From Gibbula magus (taxonomy: Eukaryota > Mollusca > Gastropoda > Trochida > Trochidae): a stretch of DNA of 64,000 bases. Where the stretch lies: positions 68,838,075 to 68,902,074 of the forward strand of contig OW388294.1 of assembly GCA_936450465.1 (NCBI GenBank). Direction: 5' to 3'. A model generated the notes under the pieces. It had not been told where the DNA came from. It made no database searches and saw only the letters and a list, made by a program, of their open reading frames with translations. Below, in pieces: positions 47,540 through 59,611 of this stretch (position 1 is its first letter; the number at the start of each line of letters is the position of its first letter). Position numbers and translations under genes: made by a program.

Positions 47540-47949
47540 CAGTCTCATTGAAATCGACCGTTTTCTGAGGAATAAAAGTTGCAAAATACTGCATCTACCA
47601 GGATACAAACTCACATGTTCTGGCTCTATTCAGATAGATAATCACAGGACGTCCAACAAAGTCTTTCGGTATGAGAAGCTAGGGGCAAGTAACTCCGATC
47701 AGCCATACTTTCGTCGGTTTCCGTAACACAAGGAATGTGTTAACGAATGATTCTAAATACTTTCAAAACGGCGACCGCTAAAAACTATGATGTGATTGGG
47801 TTTTGTCTGCGCTAAACTGGTACAGAACATGCGCCTTTACGGTTGTTCTCAGACTTGTTGCGAGGAATCTACAGAACATGTTCGTATCTCAGCAAATGCA
47901 TTATTTGAAAATTGTATTCCTCGGAACAAGGTCGATTTCAATCAGACTG
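47540..47949 (+). mobile_element. Inverted-repeat MITE, family E, complete
   Basis: Left end CAGTCTCATTGAAATCGACC, right end GGTCGATTTCAATCAGACTG. Pairing extends about 60 bp inward (AATACTGCATCTACC with GCAAATGCATTATT region, with gaps). 410 bp, non-coding. Confidence 0.75.
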
Positions 47950-48175
47950 ATACAGAACCATGTTTTTTATTCTGACAGTGACAGAAATGGCGACAATAGA
48001 GACAAAAGATAGTTTGAGACCATGGCAGAGATTGCATTAGAATGCATAAAGTTTCACAGACAGCATCAGCTAAATCAGTGCCAATGATGGCCAAATTTCA
48101 ATTTCAACTCTTGCATTAGTCTGTTCCTACCATTGGAGGTGTTTGGCATACCCTAACTCAATATCAAAGACTTAA

Positions 48176-48400
48176 AGGGACACCGCGTCGAGAATAAAAA
48201 TCAGATCATGTGTATCTACCTATGCTGATTAACATGTCTGCTAACAAGTCACAGACACCGTATTTCAGACAATTGACGTAATTGGTAATAAAAACTACTG
48301 CATGTAGACAGTGAAGTGAAGCATAAGGCGTTAACAGACACTCTAATCAGCTTAGTGAAATAAAGATGAGCCTCATTTTTATCCTCGACGCAGTGTCCCT
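48176..48400 (-). mobile_element. TTAA-flanked MITE, family B, second copy
   Basis: TTAA at 48172-48175 and 48401-48404. Ends AGGGACACCGCGTCGAGAAT and CCTCGACGCAGTGTCCCT. Inverted relative to 22453-22675 over its whole length. Confidence 0.82.
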
Positions 48401-48404
48401 TTAA

Positions 48405-49929
48405 TAACCTATACGCAACATGTTCCTCTCATGAGCTGAACTTTAATTACCGTATTCAACGTAATATCAACGTAGCGTATATCGAGTATACATTAAAAAG
48501 TCATTGGCGGATCCATGAGTGTAGTAAGTGACCATTGCAACCAAAGTCAAAACAGGGGTGTTGCATAATAGGGCAATATTTGAGAGAGGACACATATTTT
48601 AGAGCCAGTTATGGTAAATGCTGTTTGGTATCTTTCCATGAATATTCAGTTTTAGGGGAAATGACCTCAGGTCATCATGGTTGGACCTGATGAGCTAAAT
48701 TTATTTCAAACAATTTCAAACTGTTGATTTATCTTTATTTGACGTTGCCATGGAAACTGTGACAAAACCATTTAACATGTTCACAATATACAAGAAAACA
48801 TTGAACAATAGTCTTTCTATACAGTATTTCAGCCATTCGCTATCTGTCCATTTGAGCATTATAGCCGTTATTGGCACTTAAAATATAGAATCAAGCGCCA
48901 TAATTATTTTCAAATAATTTTAATTAAGAGTATCAACTGTAATTTCAAACTATAAAATTTCATTCACTTTCAATAAATTCCTAAGCAACTTGTCCCCAAT
49001 TGAGAATTAGAGTTATAATTGTGACTAAATTTAATAACATATTTAATTAGGGGTTGAAATTCCATCAAATATCCATTTTCAGAATTGTTTTAATCCAAAG
49101 TATCACCAAGGTCACCTACAATCAAAATTTCACTCACCAAGATGTAACAGTTTTCAAAAAAAAAACTATATCATTGAGTCCAGTTTCCATAGAAACCAAA
49201 ATAATACGAGGGATCGACAGCTGTATATTTTCCACTGAAAGAAGCTGTTTAACCTCACGTACATAGCAGAGGGGGTATAAAACGTGTTAAGGAATATCTG
49301 TTACAAACACAGACATCCCATGCAGTTCAGAGTTTATTTCAATTATTTATAACAGATCTTTAAGTACATGGGCACTGTGGTGCTAAATAAAAATAATATG
49401 ATGAAATAAAAAGATTTTTGGTGTTTCGTAATCTATATTTTTAAACATAGAGTATATGGCTCAAATTACCCGCCCTTGGTCTGCGTGAGCCAATCAAACT
49501 TCCACTCAGCTTGCAAAGCACGTACCTCCTGGTCGCGGTCATTTTGATAGCCATCTGTCACCGGTTATCTCCCTTGACCATTTTCATCTTATCCTATGGT
49601 GCATTTTCATTTGTTAATGATTTTGTCATGCCGGTCATGGGTGGGTAATTTGAGTACAGATTTCTCTGATAGAGTGTCCCAGGAATGAGTGGAGAGTAAC
49701 GGAGAGCATATATAAAACCCTGGGTAACCGAGGATGAGCAAATTATGGCAGAAAGATTTTGTAGTTTCTTGTCCTTTGTTATATGCAAAACACCCACATT
49801 TCAACATTTCTTAACATCATTATAGGCCTGATGCACTGGGAAAATAAAAAATTTTGCAGACAACCGACAACAAGACAGCAGATGGAAGACAGATATTATA
49901 TACATGTGTTAAACATGTTCAGTTTGGAG
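48405..49929. other. Intergenic, no gene seen
   Basis: AT-rich with no shared repeat recognised. Short frames at 49054-49266 (+) and 49594-49807 (-) have no motif and no splice support. Confidence 0.35.
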
Positions 49930-50634
49930 CATCTGAAACAAGATCCTCATTTCCATAATTTCACTTACCGTCAAAGCATCTGAAACAATTAACTCATTTC
50001 CATTATTTCACTTATCGTCAAAGCATCTGAAACAAGATCTTCATTTCCATAATTTCACTTACCGTCAAAGCATCTGAAACAAGATCTTCATTTCCATAAT
50101 TTCACTTACCGTCAAAGCATCTGAAACAAGATCCTCATTTCCATAATTTCACTTACCGTCAAAGCATCTGAAACAAGATCCTCATTTCCATAATTTCACT
50201 TACCGTCAAAGCATCTGAAACAATTAACTCATTTCCATTATTTCACTTATCGTCAAAGCATCTGAAACAAGATCCTCATTTCCATAATTTCACTTACCGT
50301 CAAAGCATCTGAAACAAGATCCTCATTTCCATAATTTCACTTAACGTCAAAGCATCTGAAACAAGATCCTCATTTCCATAATTTCACTTACCGTCAAAGC
50401 ATCTGAAACAAGATCCTCATTTCCATAATTTCACTTACCGTCAAAGCATCTGAAACAAGATCCTCATTTCCATAATTTCACTTACCGTCAAAGCATCTGA
50501 AACAAGATCCTCATTTCCATAATTTCACTTATCGTCAAAGCATCTGAAACAAGATCCTCATTTCCATAATTTCACTTACCGTCAAAGCATCTGAAACAAG
50601 ATCCTCATTTCCATAATTTCACTTACCGTCAAAG
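49930..50634 (-). repeat. 47-bp satellite, exactly 15 units
   Basis: Fifteen head-to-tail units of 47 bp with no length change (CATCTGAAACAAGATCCTCA start). Units 2 and 7 share the same variant (ACAATTAACTCATTTCCATT), which implies a higher-order duplication of five units (235 bp). On the minus strand each unit has an acceptor CTTGTTTCAG|ATG and a donor GACG|GTAAGT, enclosing 11 nt. Confidence 0.92.
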
Positions 50635-50669
50635 CATTTTCACCTCTGCTTTACTTATCTTGGTTTCAT
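50627..50669 (-). other. Candidate 43-nt exon at satellite edge
   Basis: Minus strand: acceptor TCTCTTTTTCAG, 43 nt, donor GTAAGT. One frame reads ETKISKAEVKML then TGA, so it could be the last coding piece of an unrecognised gene whose stop lies in the first satellite unit. No partner exon was proved. Confidence 0.25.
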
Positions 50670-51231
50670 CTGAAAAAGAGAAAATGCCTCTAGTATTGTT
50701 TTTAAAAAATTTATGTTATTTCAGATAATAATTTCAAAATAATCCACACATAAGATTCCAACATTATTGATGAGGTAATAAACAACTAATAATTGTCTCA
50801 AAAAATCCACATACTTTTTGGTAAAAATAGTTCTCTTTATCTTGAAAGGTTAAGCATAACTTCTTAACAACATAATCATGTGCTATCATGTGCACTTAAA
50901 AAATGTTCATGCAAAACAATCTGATACTGTGATTATGTGATAAATAATAAACTTCTCATATTGATTTCTTTAAAAACATATTTCATAATATTTTGTTTTT
51001 AAATATAAAAATGCTCATGACATCAATGATGCTACAAAGTTTGTGTTACTTTCATCAACGCACAGATTTGATGCTCAAATTGTCTACATATCTCAATAGG
51101 CTAAGCAAAACACGCTTAGATGAAAAACGAATTTATAAAACAAGCCACTGAGTTATTAATTACCTCATTTTTATCAAATTTGTTATCCTCACATGCATAT
51201 AAATCCCAAATAATATCTTCATATTCATTAA

Positions 51232-51712
51232 AGGTACATCCATTGTGTTGTTGGGGGTCACATATTCCAAACGTTATTAATGGTGGTACTTTATCGAGAA
51301 GTACCGACTGTTACCGAAAACCACCATTTTGATGATAGTCGACTTAGTATATTGACGAAATGGAGGTAAAAGTAGTGATTTCTGATCAAAAACCGGACAA
51401 TGAATCGCGATTGAATGAGTCAAACATAATTTTGGAATCTTATTTATAACAGACAAAATGATAAATTTGGGTTGATCATGTTTAATAGGTCATATAACTA
51501 CTGTGCATGTAAATATGACGTGCAGTTTAGGTTTCTGCACATGTATAATGATGTTACTATATATTAATTGGAAAATAGTTATTATGATATATTTGGCGAT
51601 TGGGGATGAATATACAAGCGGGGTTGATTTATTTGCATTGTAAACAACACATATGGTGAGTCGGAACGTATTAAAGCCTAATAAAATGTTATGAAACACA
51701 ATGGATGCACCT
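51232..51712 (+). mobile_element. TTAA-flanked MITE, family C, complete
   Basis: 481 bp, TTAA at 51228-51231 and 51713-51716. Left end AGGTACATCCATTGTGTTG, right end AACACAATGGATGCACCT. Reference copy for 2027-3073 and 55439-55662. Confidence 0.82.
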
Positions 51713-52488
51713 TTAATGAAGGATTAAACTTTTACTGCAGTACTTCCATTAACCTCTCAATGTATGATATTCATAACGAAGAAAAAATCCTAATAACTTG
51801 AATAAATTCTGTGAATTCCACTAAGATAAGATTCAAAGATAAATAATTAACAGTTCTTGTTCAATCTTAAAAAAAATAATCATATTACATTTGAAATGTC
51901 AAAATTTTAAAATTGGCAAATATAAAAATATTTTATCATAACATTTTTACAATCAAGATCTTGGATTTTAACATAAGAGAAACTTCCTAAGAAGCTTTTC
52001 ACACAAAAATTCCAAATCATAATTTGAGATTTGAACTGTTAATAAAATTGTACCAACGAATCAATGAACATAAAAGTGGCAGTATGGAGGAGTTATGTCC
52101 CTTTCACCACACTGAGAACATCAGTACACTATTTTTTAAGTTGGGCACTAAGAATCTTCAAAGGGCATTGAGGCAATAAACACACTGTGTTTTAAAATAA
52201 TAGGCACATAACGGTAATGGAAATATAATAGCTCTTGAAGTGAAACGTGTATATTTAGAATTGGAATACACAAAACAAGAAAAGCATTTTTTTAAAATTA
52301 AAATTGTTGTGAAAACATTTCCTTTCCAAGAGAATGAAGGAATAAGCACATATATTTTGAACTGTTGTAGCTACAGAGAAAAATATTCTTATCTTTGAAA
52401 TAATATAATGTATTTGTATAATTTATCATTCAAGACCCTAAGCAAATATATTTGTTCTTCTGCTAAGAAATACAGTACCTCAACCTGA

Positions 52489-52662
52489 CAGGGATTGGGA
52501 AAGGTAGGGGCCATGGGCCATTTTGCACATTGAATGTAGAAATGGCCCATTGAAATTTGAAATTTCACTATTGCTACAAAGTGGAATGGCCGTTTAAGAT
52601 TGTGAAAATTACTAAAAGCCCTAAAAATGGCCCATTGTCAAAGGTGTCGTTCCCAATCCCTG
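52489..52662. mobile_element. hAT-like MITE, 174 bp
   Basis: Perfect 13-bp ends CAGGGATTGGGAA / TTCCCAATCCCTG. Flanking 8-mers CAACCTGA and CAACCATA agree at six positions, as an aged 8-bp hAT duplication would. The interior carries ATGGCCCATT repeats. Confidence 0.72.
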
Positions 52663-52754
52663 CAACCATAAAATGATTTGCAATAGAGTACAGTTTTATA
52701 ATACATGTTCTATTAAAGTTCAAATATGGAGCTAAAGTCTATTCTTTTCTTTTT

Positions 52755-54046
52755 TATCCCACCGGTATGTAATACCGTGGGATATAGTCAACGCCCCGTC
52801 CGTCTGTCCGTCCGTCCGTCTGTCCGTCTGTCCGTCCGTAATCATTTCGTTTCCGGAGCAGAACTCGAAAACCATTTATCATATATTTCTGAAACTTCAC
52901 ATACGTATTACACATTTACTGCAGTGGTGCCTTTTGATATTTTCAGATTTTTTTTAATTTTATTTTTTTTTGTTTCCATAGAAACTTGTTGAATTTGGAC
53001 TTTGTTCAGAGACAGGTTCGTTTCCGGAGCACAGCTCCAAAACCGTTCATCATATCTTCCTGAAACTTTGAATGTGTATTACCCACAACCTGAAGTGGTG
53101 CCTTTTGATATTTTCAGATTTTTTAAAATTTTATTTTTTTTCGTTTCCATAGAAACTTGTGGAATTTGGACTTTGTTCAGAGACAGGTTCGTTTCCTGAG
53201 CACAGCTCCAAAACCTTTCATCATATCTTCCTGAAACTTTGCATGTGTAATACCCACTAACTGAAGTGGTGCCTTTTGATATTTTCAGATTTTTTTTAAT
53301 TTTATTTTTTTTTGTTTCCATAGAAACTTGTTGAATTTGGACTTTGTTCAGAGACAGGTTCGTTTCCGGAGCACAGCTCCAAAACCGTTCATCATATCTT
53401 CCTGAAACTTTGAATGTGTATTACCCACAACCTGAAGTGGTGCCTTTTGATATTTTCAGATTTTTTAAAATTTTATTTTTTTTCGTTTCCATAGAAACTT
53501 GTGGAATTTGGACTTTGTTCAGAGACAGGTTCGTTTCCTGAGCACAGCTCCAAAACCTTTCATCATATCTTCCTGAAACTTTGCATGTGTAATACCCACT
53601 AACTGAAGTGGTGCCTTTTGATATTTTCAGATTTCTGAATTTTTTTATTTTTTTTTGGTTTCCATAGAAACTTGTTGAATTTGGACTTTGTTTAGAGACA
53701 GGTTCGTTTCCGGAGCACAGCTCCAAAACCGTTCATCATATCTTCCTGAAACTTTGCATGTGTATTACCCACTAACTTAAGTGGTGCCTTTTGATATTTT
53801 CAGATTTTTTCTGAAAAATTAATTTTTGTTTCTGTTTCCATAGAAACATGAGAGGGATGTTGGTTGTTGTTGATTTTGACTGCTTCTGGAGCAGAAGTCT
53901 AAAACCCTTAACATACCTGAAACTCAGCATTTGTAATACCCACTAACTGAAGTACGGTAGTAGATACACAAGTATCTGTCAAAGATGTGTTTTACAAATT
54001 TTGTGCAACCGGTGGGATATGTCATCTTCTGATGACTCTTGTTTCT
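52755..54046 (+). mobile_element. ATCCCACCGGT-ended repeat, family F, expanded
   Basis: Starts ATCCCACCGGTATGTAATAC, then CGTCCGTCTGTCCGTCC; ends ACCGGTGGGATATGTCATCT. The interior is about seven copies of a ~171-bp unit: AGAGACAGGTTCG occurs near 53009, 53180, 53351, 53522 and 53695, with diverged units outside. Alternate units are most alike (a 342-bp dimer). The identical 65-codon frames at 53002 and 53344 are copies of the unit. Confidence 0.75.
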
Positions 54047-54287
54047 AGCATGTTCTTTTAACTCATTTTAACAATATTTTTACCAATATTTTGAAGGAAA
54101 TTTTGGAATTTTCGATCAGGGCCACTTCCGATGACATATATATGTCACTATTGTCTTTGATGTCATTGACAATTGTTCCATGATGTTGATGAGTTTCCCT
54201 GCCCATTTCAATATACTAATATTACAACATTTATACTTTTTGCAATTCTAGGCAGTATTGGACCAGCTATTTTAATTTCTTATCTTG

Positions 54288-54450
54288 GGGGCAATGTCAC
54301 ACTGAATTTCAATGCAGTACCACCAAATTGTCGCTAGTTTCAGCCAGTGCTTGCAGGATTTATTGCAATGCATAGCCACCAAGGCGTTGCAGGCTTTCTC
54401 CCTGCTATAATAATGGCAGCTGTGATATAAGTAAAAACCCCAACTGCACC
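54288..54450 (+). repeat. SINE, 3' half only
   Basis: Begins at AATGTCACACTGAATTTCAA, continues GCAATGCATAGCCACCAAGG and ends AAACCCCAACTGCACC. The tRNA-derived head is missing. Confidence 0.7.
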
Positions 54451-54587
54451 CCACTCTAATGGACTAACAACCTTTGTTTTTATGTTGTTCCATGGTTTGA
54501 ACAAGGGTCTTAAAAGGATGAAACATCACTGAATACATTGTCTTAAATACCAGACAAATTGGTCTCTCAATAAACAAACAATCCATT

Positions 54588-54866
54588 TCAAGTACAAAGA
54601 AATACATCAGCTGTATCCACAAACCTAGTTACACATTGATAAACCTGGTAAAAATGTTGACTTGGAATTTTCATGGCCTGCACAAACTGACACACACACA
54701 GACACAGCATCTGTATGAAATCTAAATACAGAGTCCCTAATTGTATTGTAAGCCCTACGGCTGTTTCTATTACAGAAAACACAAGCTTCATCTCTACCAT
54801 CCAGACAAGAAAATTGATGACTTGGCTTATAGTGTCTCTTGATATTCCATTATAGATGGCGCTCGT
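54588..54866 (-). CDS. Candidate exon, hydrophobic, unknown product
   Basis: Strong acceptor on the minus strand (branch-like CTAAC, then ATGCTCTTTCAG) followed by an open frame of 92 codons to a TGA. It reads TSAIYNGISRDTISQVINFL, has two strongly hydrophobic segments (around VEMKLVFSVIETAVGLTI and YLDFIQMLCLCVCQFV) and ends at a stop or at an earlier donor (CAG|GTTTAT at about codon 73). A membrane protein exon is plausible. No family is recognised and no neighbouring exon was found. Confidence 0.3.
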   Translation of the reverse strand, partial: TSAIYNGISRDTISQVINFLVWMVEMKLVFSVIETAVGLTIQLGTLYLDFIQMLCLCVCQFVQAMKIPSQHFYQVYQCVTRFVDTADVFLCT

Positions 54867-55438
54867 CTGAAAGAGCATATCGTTAGTTTGTGATAATGTT
54901 GTTTAAACACCTTCCCACCTGAATTAATTATTACCCACAATTTCTGACTGACAGATTTTCAGGAAATGAAACTAGTTAACCGCCTACCTGCTGTGGTATT
55001 GTGGAGAGGACAAATAGAAAATCTCACACGAGTTGATAAAAGTTATAAATATCCAAGGCTTGCCCAGGGTATATTCTTTATCGAGTGTTGATATATTTGA
55101 TATCAGAAGACAAGAGGGTGAGTTTTTATTTATCATCAAAAATCCCTTTTCATTACTTCGTGAACATCTCTGAACACAACACTGCCAACAGACTTCCAGT
55201 GCGATGATGTCATAGTACTGTGATGTGATCAGGTTTTTGACGTCATTACTTGAATATGTACATTGTGTCATGTGGTTAAAGGTGACAGGGCATTGTTCAA
55301 AATCTACTATCAAACTTATATCTCCTAGGAGATATTGGTTGATCTCACACTAGCGATATCTCCCGTGGAATAAAGTTTTGGATGATAAATAACCGTCTAT
55401 GTCCCGCTCTGTATGATTTCTATTGTATTGAAAGTTAA

Positions 55439-55662
55439 AGGTACATCCATTGTGTTGTTGGGGGTCAAATATGGCAAACATTATAAATGGTCTTATTTCA
55501 TCGAGAAGTACCAACTGTTACCGAAAAGTACCATTTTAATGATCCTTGACTTAGTATATTGACGATATGAAGGTAAAAGTATCGATTTCTGATTGAAAAC
55601 CAGACAATACACAGCGAGTGGCTTGCGCCAATGAGTCAAACATAATTTTGGAATCTTATTTA
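55439..55662 (+). mobile_element. Family C MITE, 3' truncated
   Basis: TTAA at 55435-55438, then AGGTACATCCATTGTGTTG and the same interior as 51232 until ATAATTTTGGAATCTTATTT, where similarity stops. Confidence 0.7.
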
Positions 55663-56036
55663 ACAAATTTGCCAAGACCAAGTTTGTCCACTGAAACACT
55701 GAAACTTTTTAAAGAAGGAAGGTTTGGGTTTGATTGGTACCAAGGATTAGGATACCTGATCAAAAGTGGACAAGATTTACCATGTGAGTGATCCTGGGTT
55801 TGAACTTCTCAAACCTACCCTTCTGACCCACCTCCGTCAAACTTCCATCTGTTACAATCTCTTATATTTCAATATCTCTTTATGATTGAAACTTTGATTC
55901 TGACAATGATGTCATTCCCGTTGTGGGTGTTTTTGAGATGCTCTAGACAGAGAGTTCAACTGTATAACTAAAAGCGCTCCCACACCGATGGAAGAAGTGT
56001 ATCACATAGTAGGAAACTTACTTCCCTACACATTCC

Positions 56037-56372
56037 CACATCATCACATTCCCACATCATCACATTCCCACATCATCGCATTCCTACAGCATCACATTCC
56101 CACATCATCACATTCCCACATCATCATATTCCCACATCATCACATTCCCACATCATCGCATTCCCACATCATCGCATTCCTACAGCATCGCATTCCCACA
56201 TCATCACATTCCCACATCATCACATTCCCACATCATCACATTCCCACATCATCGCATTCCTACAGCATCACATTCCAACATCATCACATTTACACATCAC
56301 ATTCTCACATCATCACATAAAATTTACACATCACCACATCATCACATTCCCACATCATCACATTCCACCTGA
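56037..56372. repeat. 16-bp satellite, about 21 units
   Basis: Units of CACATTCCCACATCAT with a few variants (CGCATTCCTACAGCAT). The plus frame over it (H/S/I/P-rich) is a repeat artefact, because 16 is not a multiple of 3 and all three frames cycle. Confidence 0.9.
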
Positions 56373-56379
56373 GAAACAA

Positions 56380-57080
56380 CTTTCCAACGCAAGGCATAAC
56401 TTTTGCCAGCCTCCATCACTAACTAATTGAAGCCTTGCCACATTCCTTAGAGGTTTCTGTGCGAGGAAATCAGAGCCAATTATGCTTTTTAGTTACAGCA
56501 CTCCACAATCTTAGCATGGAAAAGTGAAGGAAATACTGCAAGGCTTAAATCAGAGACGGGCAAGAGTTATGGCTTGCATAGGGAAGTTGTTAACAGGGGG
56601 ACTATGTTGAAAAACAAATGGATTTAATTGGATTTCCTTTTATCTTTCTTTGTGAAGCAATATATATGAATAACCTCTCATAAACCTGTCCCTTTGAAGC
56701 GATATCATACATAAATTTCACCTGACTGATTGGACAAGTTGATATCATCAGTAAAGATCGCGTAAAGGTCATGTTCATGTGAATGGCCATCTATTTATAG
56801 CTCCAAGACTCTCAGGAACATTAGTCTAGCGCTGACATTTTGTAAATGTCACATTCAGCATTAGCTAACAGGTCCCCCGACACCGCACGAGAAACATCAC
56901 CCTCTCCTTCTCACTTTCAACGTTGTCGGGGAAAATATCTTGTCATAGAATTTAGGAGAAACTAGTCCTGGTTATATAATCCCTCACATGCAGTTCATCA
57001 AATTCCAGATTCATTTAGGATTCATAGATTTAGAGCTCTTCCTGTTTGGTGGAGATATGTTCGCATAGAATTGGGGGGAC
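56380..57080. other. Intergenic, no gene seen
   Basis: Ordinary AT-rich sequence between two satellites; no exon or shared repeat recognised. Confidence 0.35.
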
Positions 57081-57086
57081 ATTTGT

Positions 57087-57230
57087 GGCCATATATATAT
57101 CATATCTGTAACCCCCAAAATTTGTTTTGGCCATATATATATCATATCTGTAACCCCCAGGGTTGTTTTGGCCATATATTATATCTGTTACCCAAAATAG
57201 TTGTTTTGGCCATACATATATGGCCCCAAA
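57087..57230. repeat. 41-bp tandem repeat, 4 units
   Basis: GGCCATATATATATCATATC, then TGTAACCCCCA, at 57087, 57129, 57170 and 57208, with decay to the right. Confidence 0.85.
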
Positions 57231-57239
57231 AGTTGTTTA

Positions 57240-59490
57240 TCAATTATTACTTTTATAAATTAATCATTTATACTATATATTATATAATATTTTCGGTGTT
57301 TTCAAACTTCAGTTGTCACAAAAATATGTCATAATCAATGATAGTTTATAATATAATTACTGCACATAAAACTAAAGTCAAGACAGGTAAATCTAAAAGT
57401 AATTCCATAATGATTTATCAAATATGTTTTTAAAATTGAGATTTCATAATGTAATTCTCTTACCCAAAAAGATCAAAAGAGTTTGAAAGCCTTTTTAAAC
57501 ATTAATACTAGTAGAACATAAAAGTCCTGAATTGAATAAGAAAATACAAATAAAAGTATCAAATACTACAGATTTGATCGTATAGAGATTATCAATGCAA
57601 TGCATAGAACATCACATTTGTGCATATGGATTGTTTATTATACCAGATGTCCTGGCAGCGGAGGAACAACAAGTTCTTGAATGAATTGAAAGGTTACTAC
57701 TAGTAAATAAATTCTGAATATTGTTTTGAATATTGTTGTGCACGAATGTTCCGAGAATTGCTAAAGTTTAGGAAAAGAACAACCGGCAGCCATTCAAAAA
57801 GGAATTTACTATCCAATACAGAAATTGACCATGGAAACCGTATTGCAAATCAGTTTTATATAAGTTTAGTTTATATATCTGTACATAATACATATCAACA
57901 TGTTATATTTCCATATTTCTTCAAAATAAAAGTCAAATCAATCATTTCTAATGAAAATTTACAATTTGAAGTTAAATAATATGAATATAAATAATAGTAA
58001 TATTGATAATATTGAACTTGAATAGAAACAAAATAGTGTGAAATACCTTCAAGACAGATCCACATTTCCTCTAGACATGACCATCTGTTTGTAATTTCTA
58101 ACATCAAACTAATAAAATGGTTTTAATCAGAAAATCCATGAACAAACCCAAAAGATTTCAATAGCATAGGAATATAGTAAACAGTATAAATCAAATTTCA
58201 ATACACACAGAATTAATTTGATATTTATCTCAAGATCCCTTATTTACCACCACACTTTCAATTAACAATAAAGGTATTTAAGCCAAAATATTAATCATGA
58301 TAAACATCACGTCATTATGGTTTCATTTTCATTTACTGCCCTACTGCTGAAAACACAAATCTGGATCTCATAAATATTCATGAGGGCTCATAAATAATTA
58401 TTTCAATAAGTGATGAGTTAGGGAGAAAGTAAATAAATCTTCATGTCAGCCCCACCCACAGGTAAGACGTCCTACAGGTATTGAGTATACTGAGCATATA
58501 CAAATGACTTGATATCAACATGACAGGGTCTCTTTCATAACATTAATTGGTAATTTATTAGAGATAATAGTAACAACAATAAAATGTTCAGTCTATCATA
58601 GATAAATTACCTGTATTAATTAAGCAAATTTATAACTCACTGAATTATGTTTTTAATATATCTTATATCTTTTATTCTTTAAGCATAAGCAAAGAAATTT
58701 AGCATTTAACAAATTGAAAAGTAAAATCAACAAATAAATAGAAATACATAATTCCACATTTGTAGAGCCTAAGAAACCTGAATGCTAATACATGTGCCTC
58801 ATTTTAGGCACGAATTGGTGAAACGGTTAAGTGAAATCAAGGATAATCTTATTATAATTGTGTAAAGAAATTTCATTTATATTATGACCCTTGTCAAATT
58901 TCCATGTAATGTACCATTAAAAAAATCAATTATTTTTAAGGAAAGTTAGGTTTCTGGATAACATCTTCTTTATTGTGTTTTTCACAATGAAAAGAAAGTT
59001 ACTAATTTGAGTATTTTTTACATCATCATCAAGAAATATTTCTTATTTTTCGTATGTCTTCTTCTTCTAAAGAAATATTTTATGTTAAATTAAGTATGAA
59101 ATTCAACAATTCAAATTTCATTTTGATGCAACCACTATACAATAACAAGTTAAGAAATGGACCTTAAACTGCCCCCAAAAATGTTAAATTCAAATATTTG
59201 GTGATCAAATTTCACTTTTGATACAACCCCTATAATGTGTCCAAAGGGTGTGTCTATTTCAACATCCAAATTCACCCTATTGTATATTCCCTACTGAAGT
59301 GGGAGATATATTGCAATATACACTGTCAATACCACACATGACCCATCATGAGGCGACGTCTCATAAACAATCACTTAACGTGTTACTGAGGGCACTTCAA
59401 CCTCTTCTGAAAGATATCCAAAATATCCCACTTTTGTCTTGACATATTCCGCCTCTATTCATGAGCAAATTACATGAGAGAAAACAAAAT
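57240..59490. other. Long AT-rich intergenic stretch
   Basis: No exon, SINE or MITE end recognised. A short similarity to the 59499 element (AACATCTTCTTTATTGTG near 58962) may be a decayed copy. Confidence 0.35.
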
Positions 59491-59498
59491 TTTCCCGA

Positions 59499-59611
59499 TA
59501 ACAAATTCTTTATTGTGAACATTCATGATGTTTTGCATATACGTAGTTGATGCTTATTCCTTCATCAGGTGGAATGTGAATCATGTATGTTCACAATAAA
59601 GAAGTTGTTAC
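59499..59611. mobile_element. Short inverted-repeat element
   Basis: TAACAAATTCTTTATTGTGA at the left pairs with TCACAATAAAGAAGTTGTTA at the right (about 27 paired bases including CATGAT near the loop). 113 bp, non-coding. No clear target duplication. Confidence 0.65.

Noticed and set aside
49930..50634. CRISPR array
   Set aside because: Units are directly contiguous with no spacers, and the DNA is clearly eukaryotic; it is a satellite.
53002..53541. Repeated identical 65-codon ORFs
   Set aside because: They are consecutive copies of the family F internal unit.
55988..56320. 110-codon H/S/P/I-rich ORF
   Set aside because: It is translation of the 16-bp satellite; composition follows the repeat in all frames.
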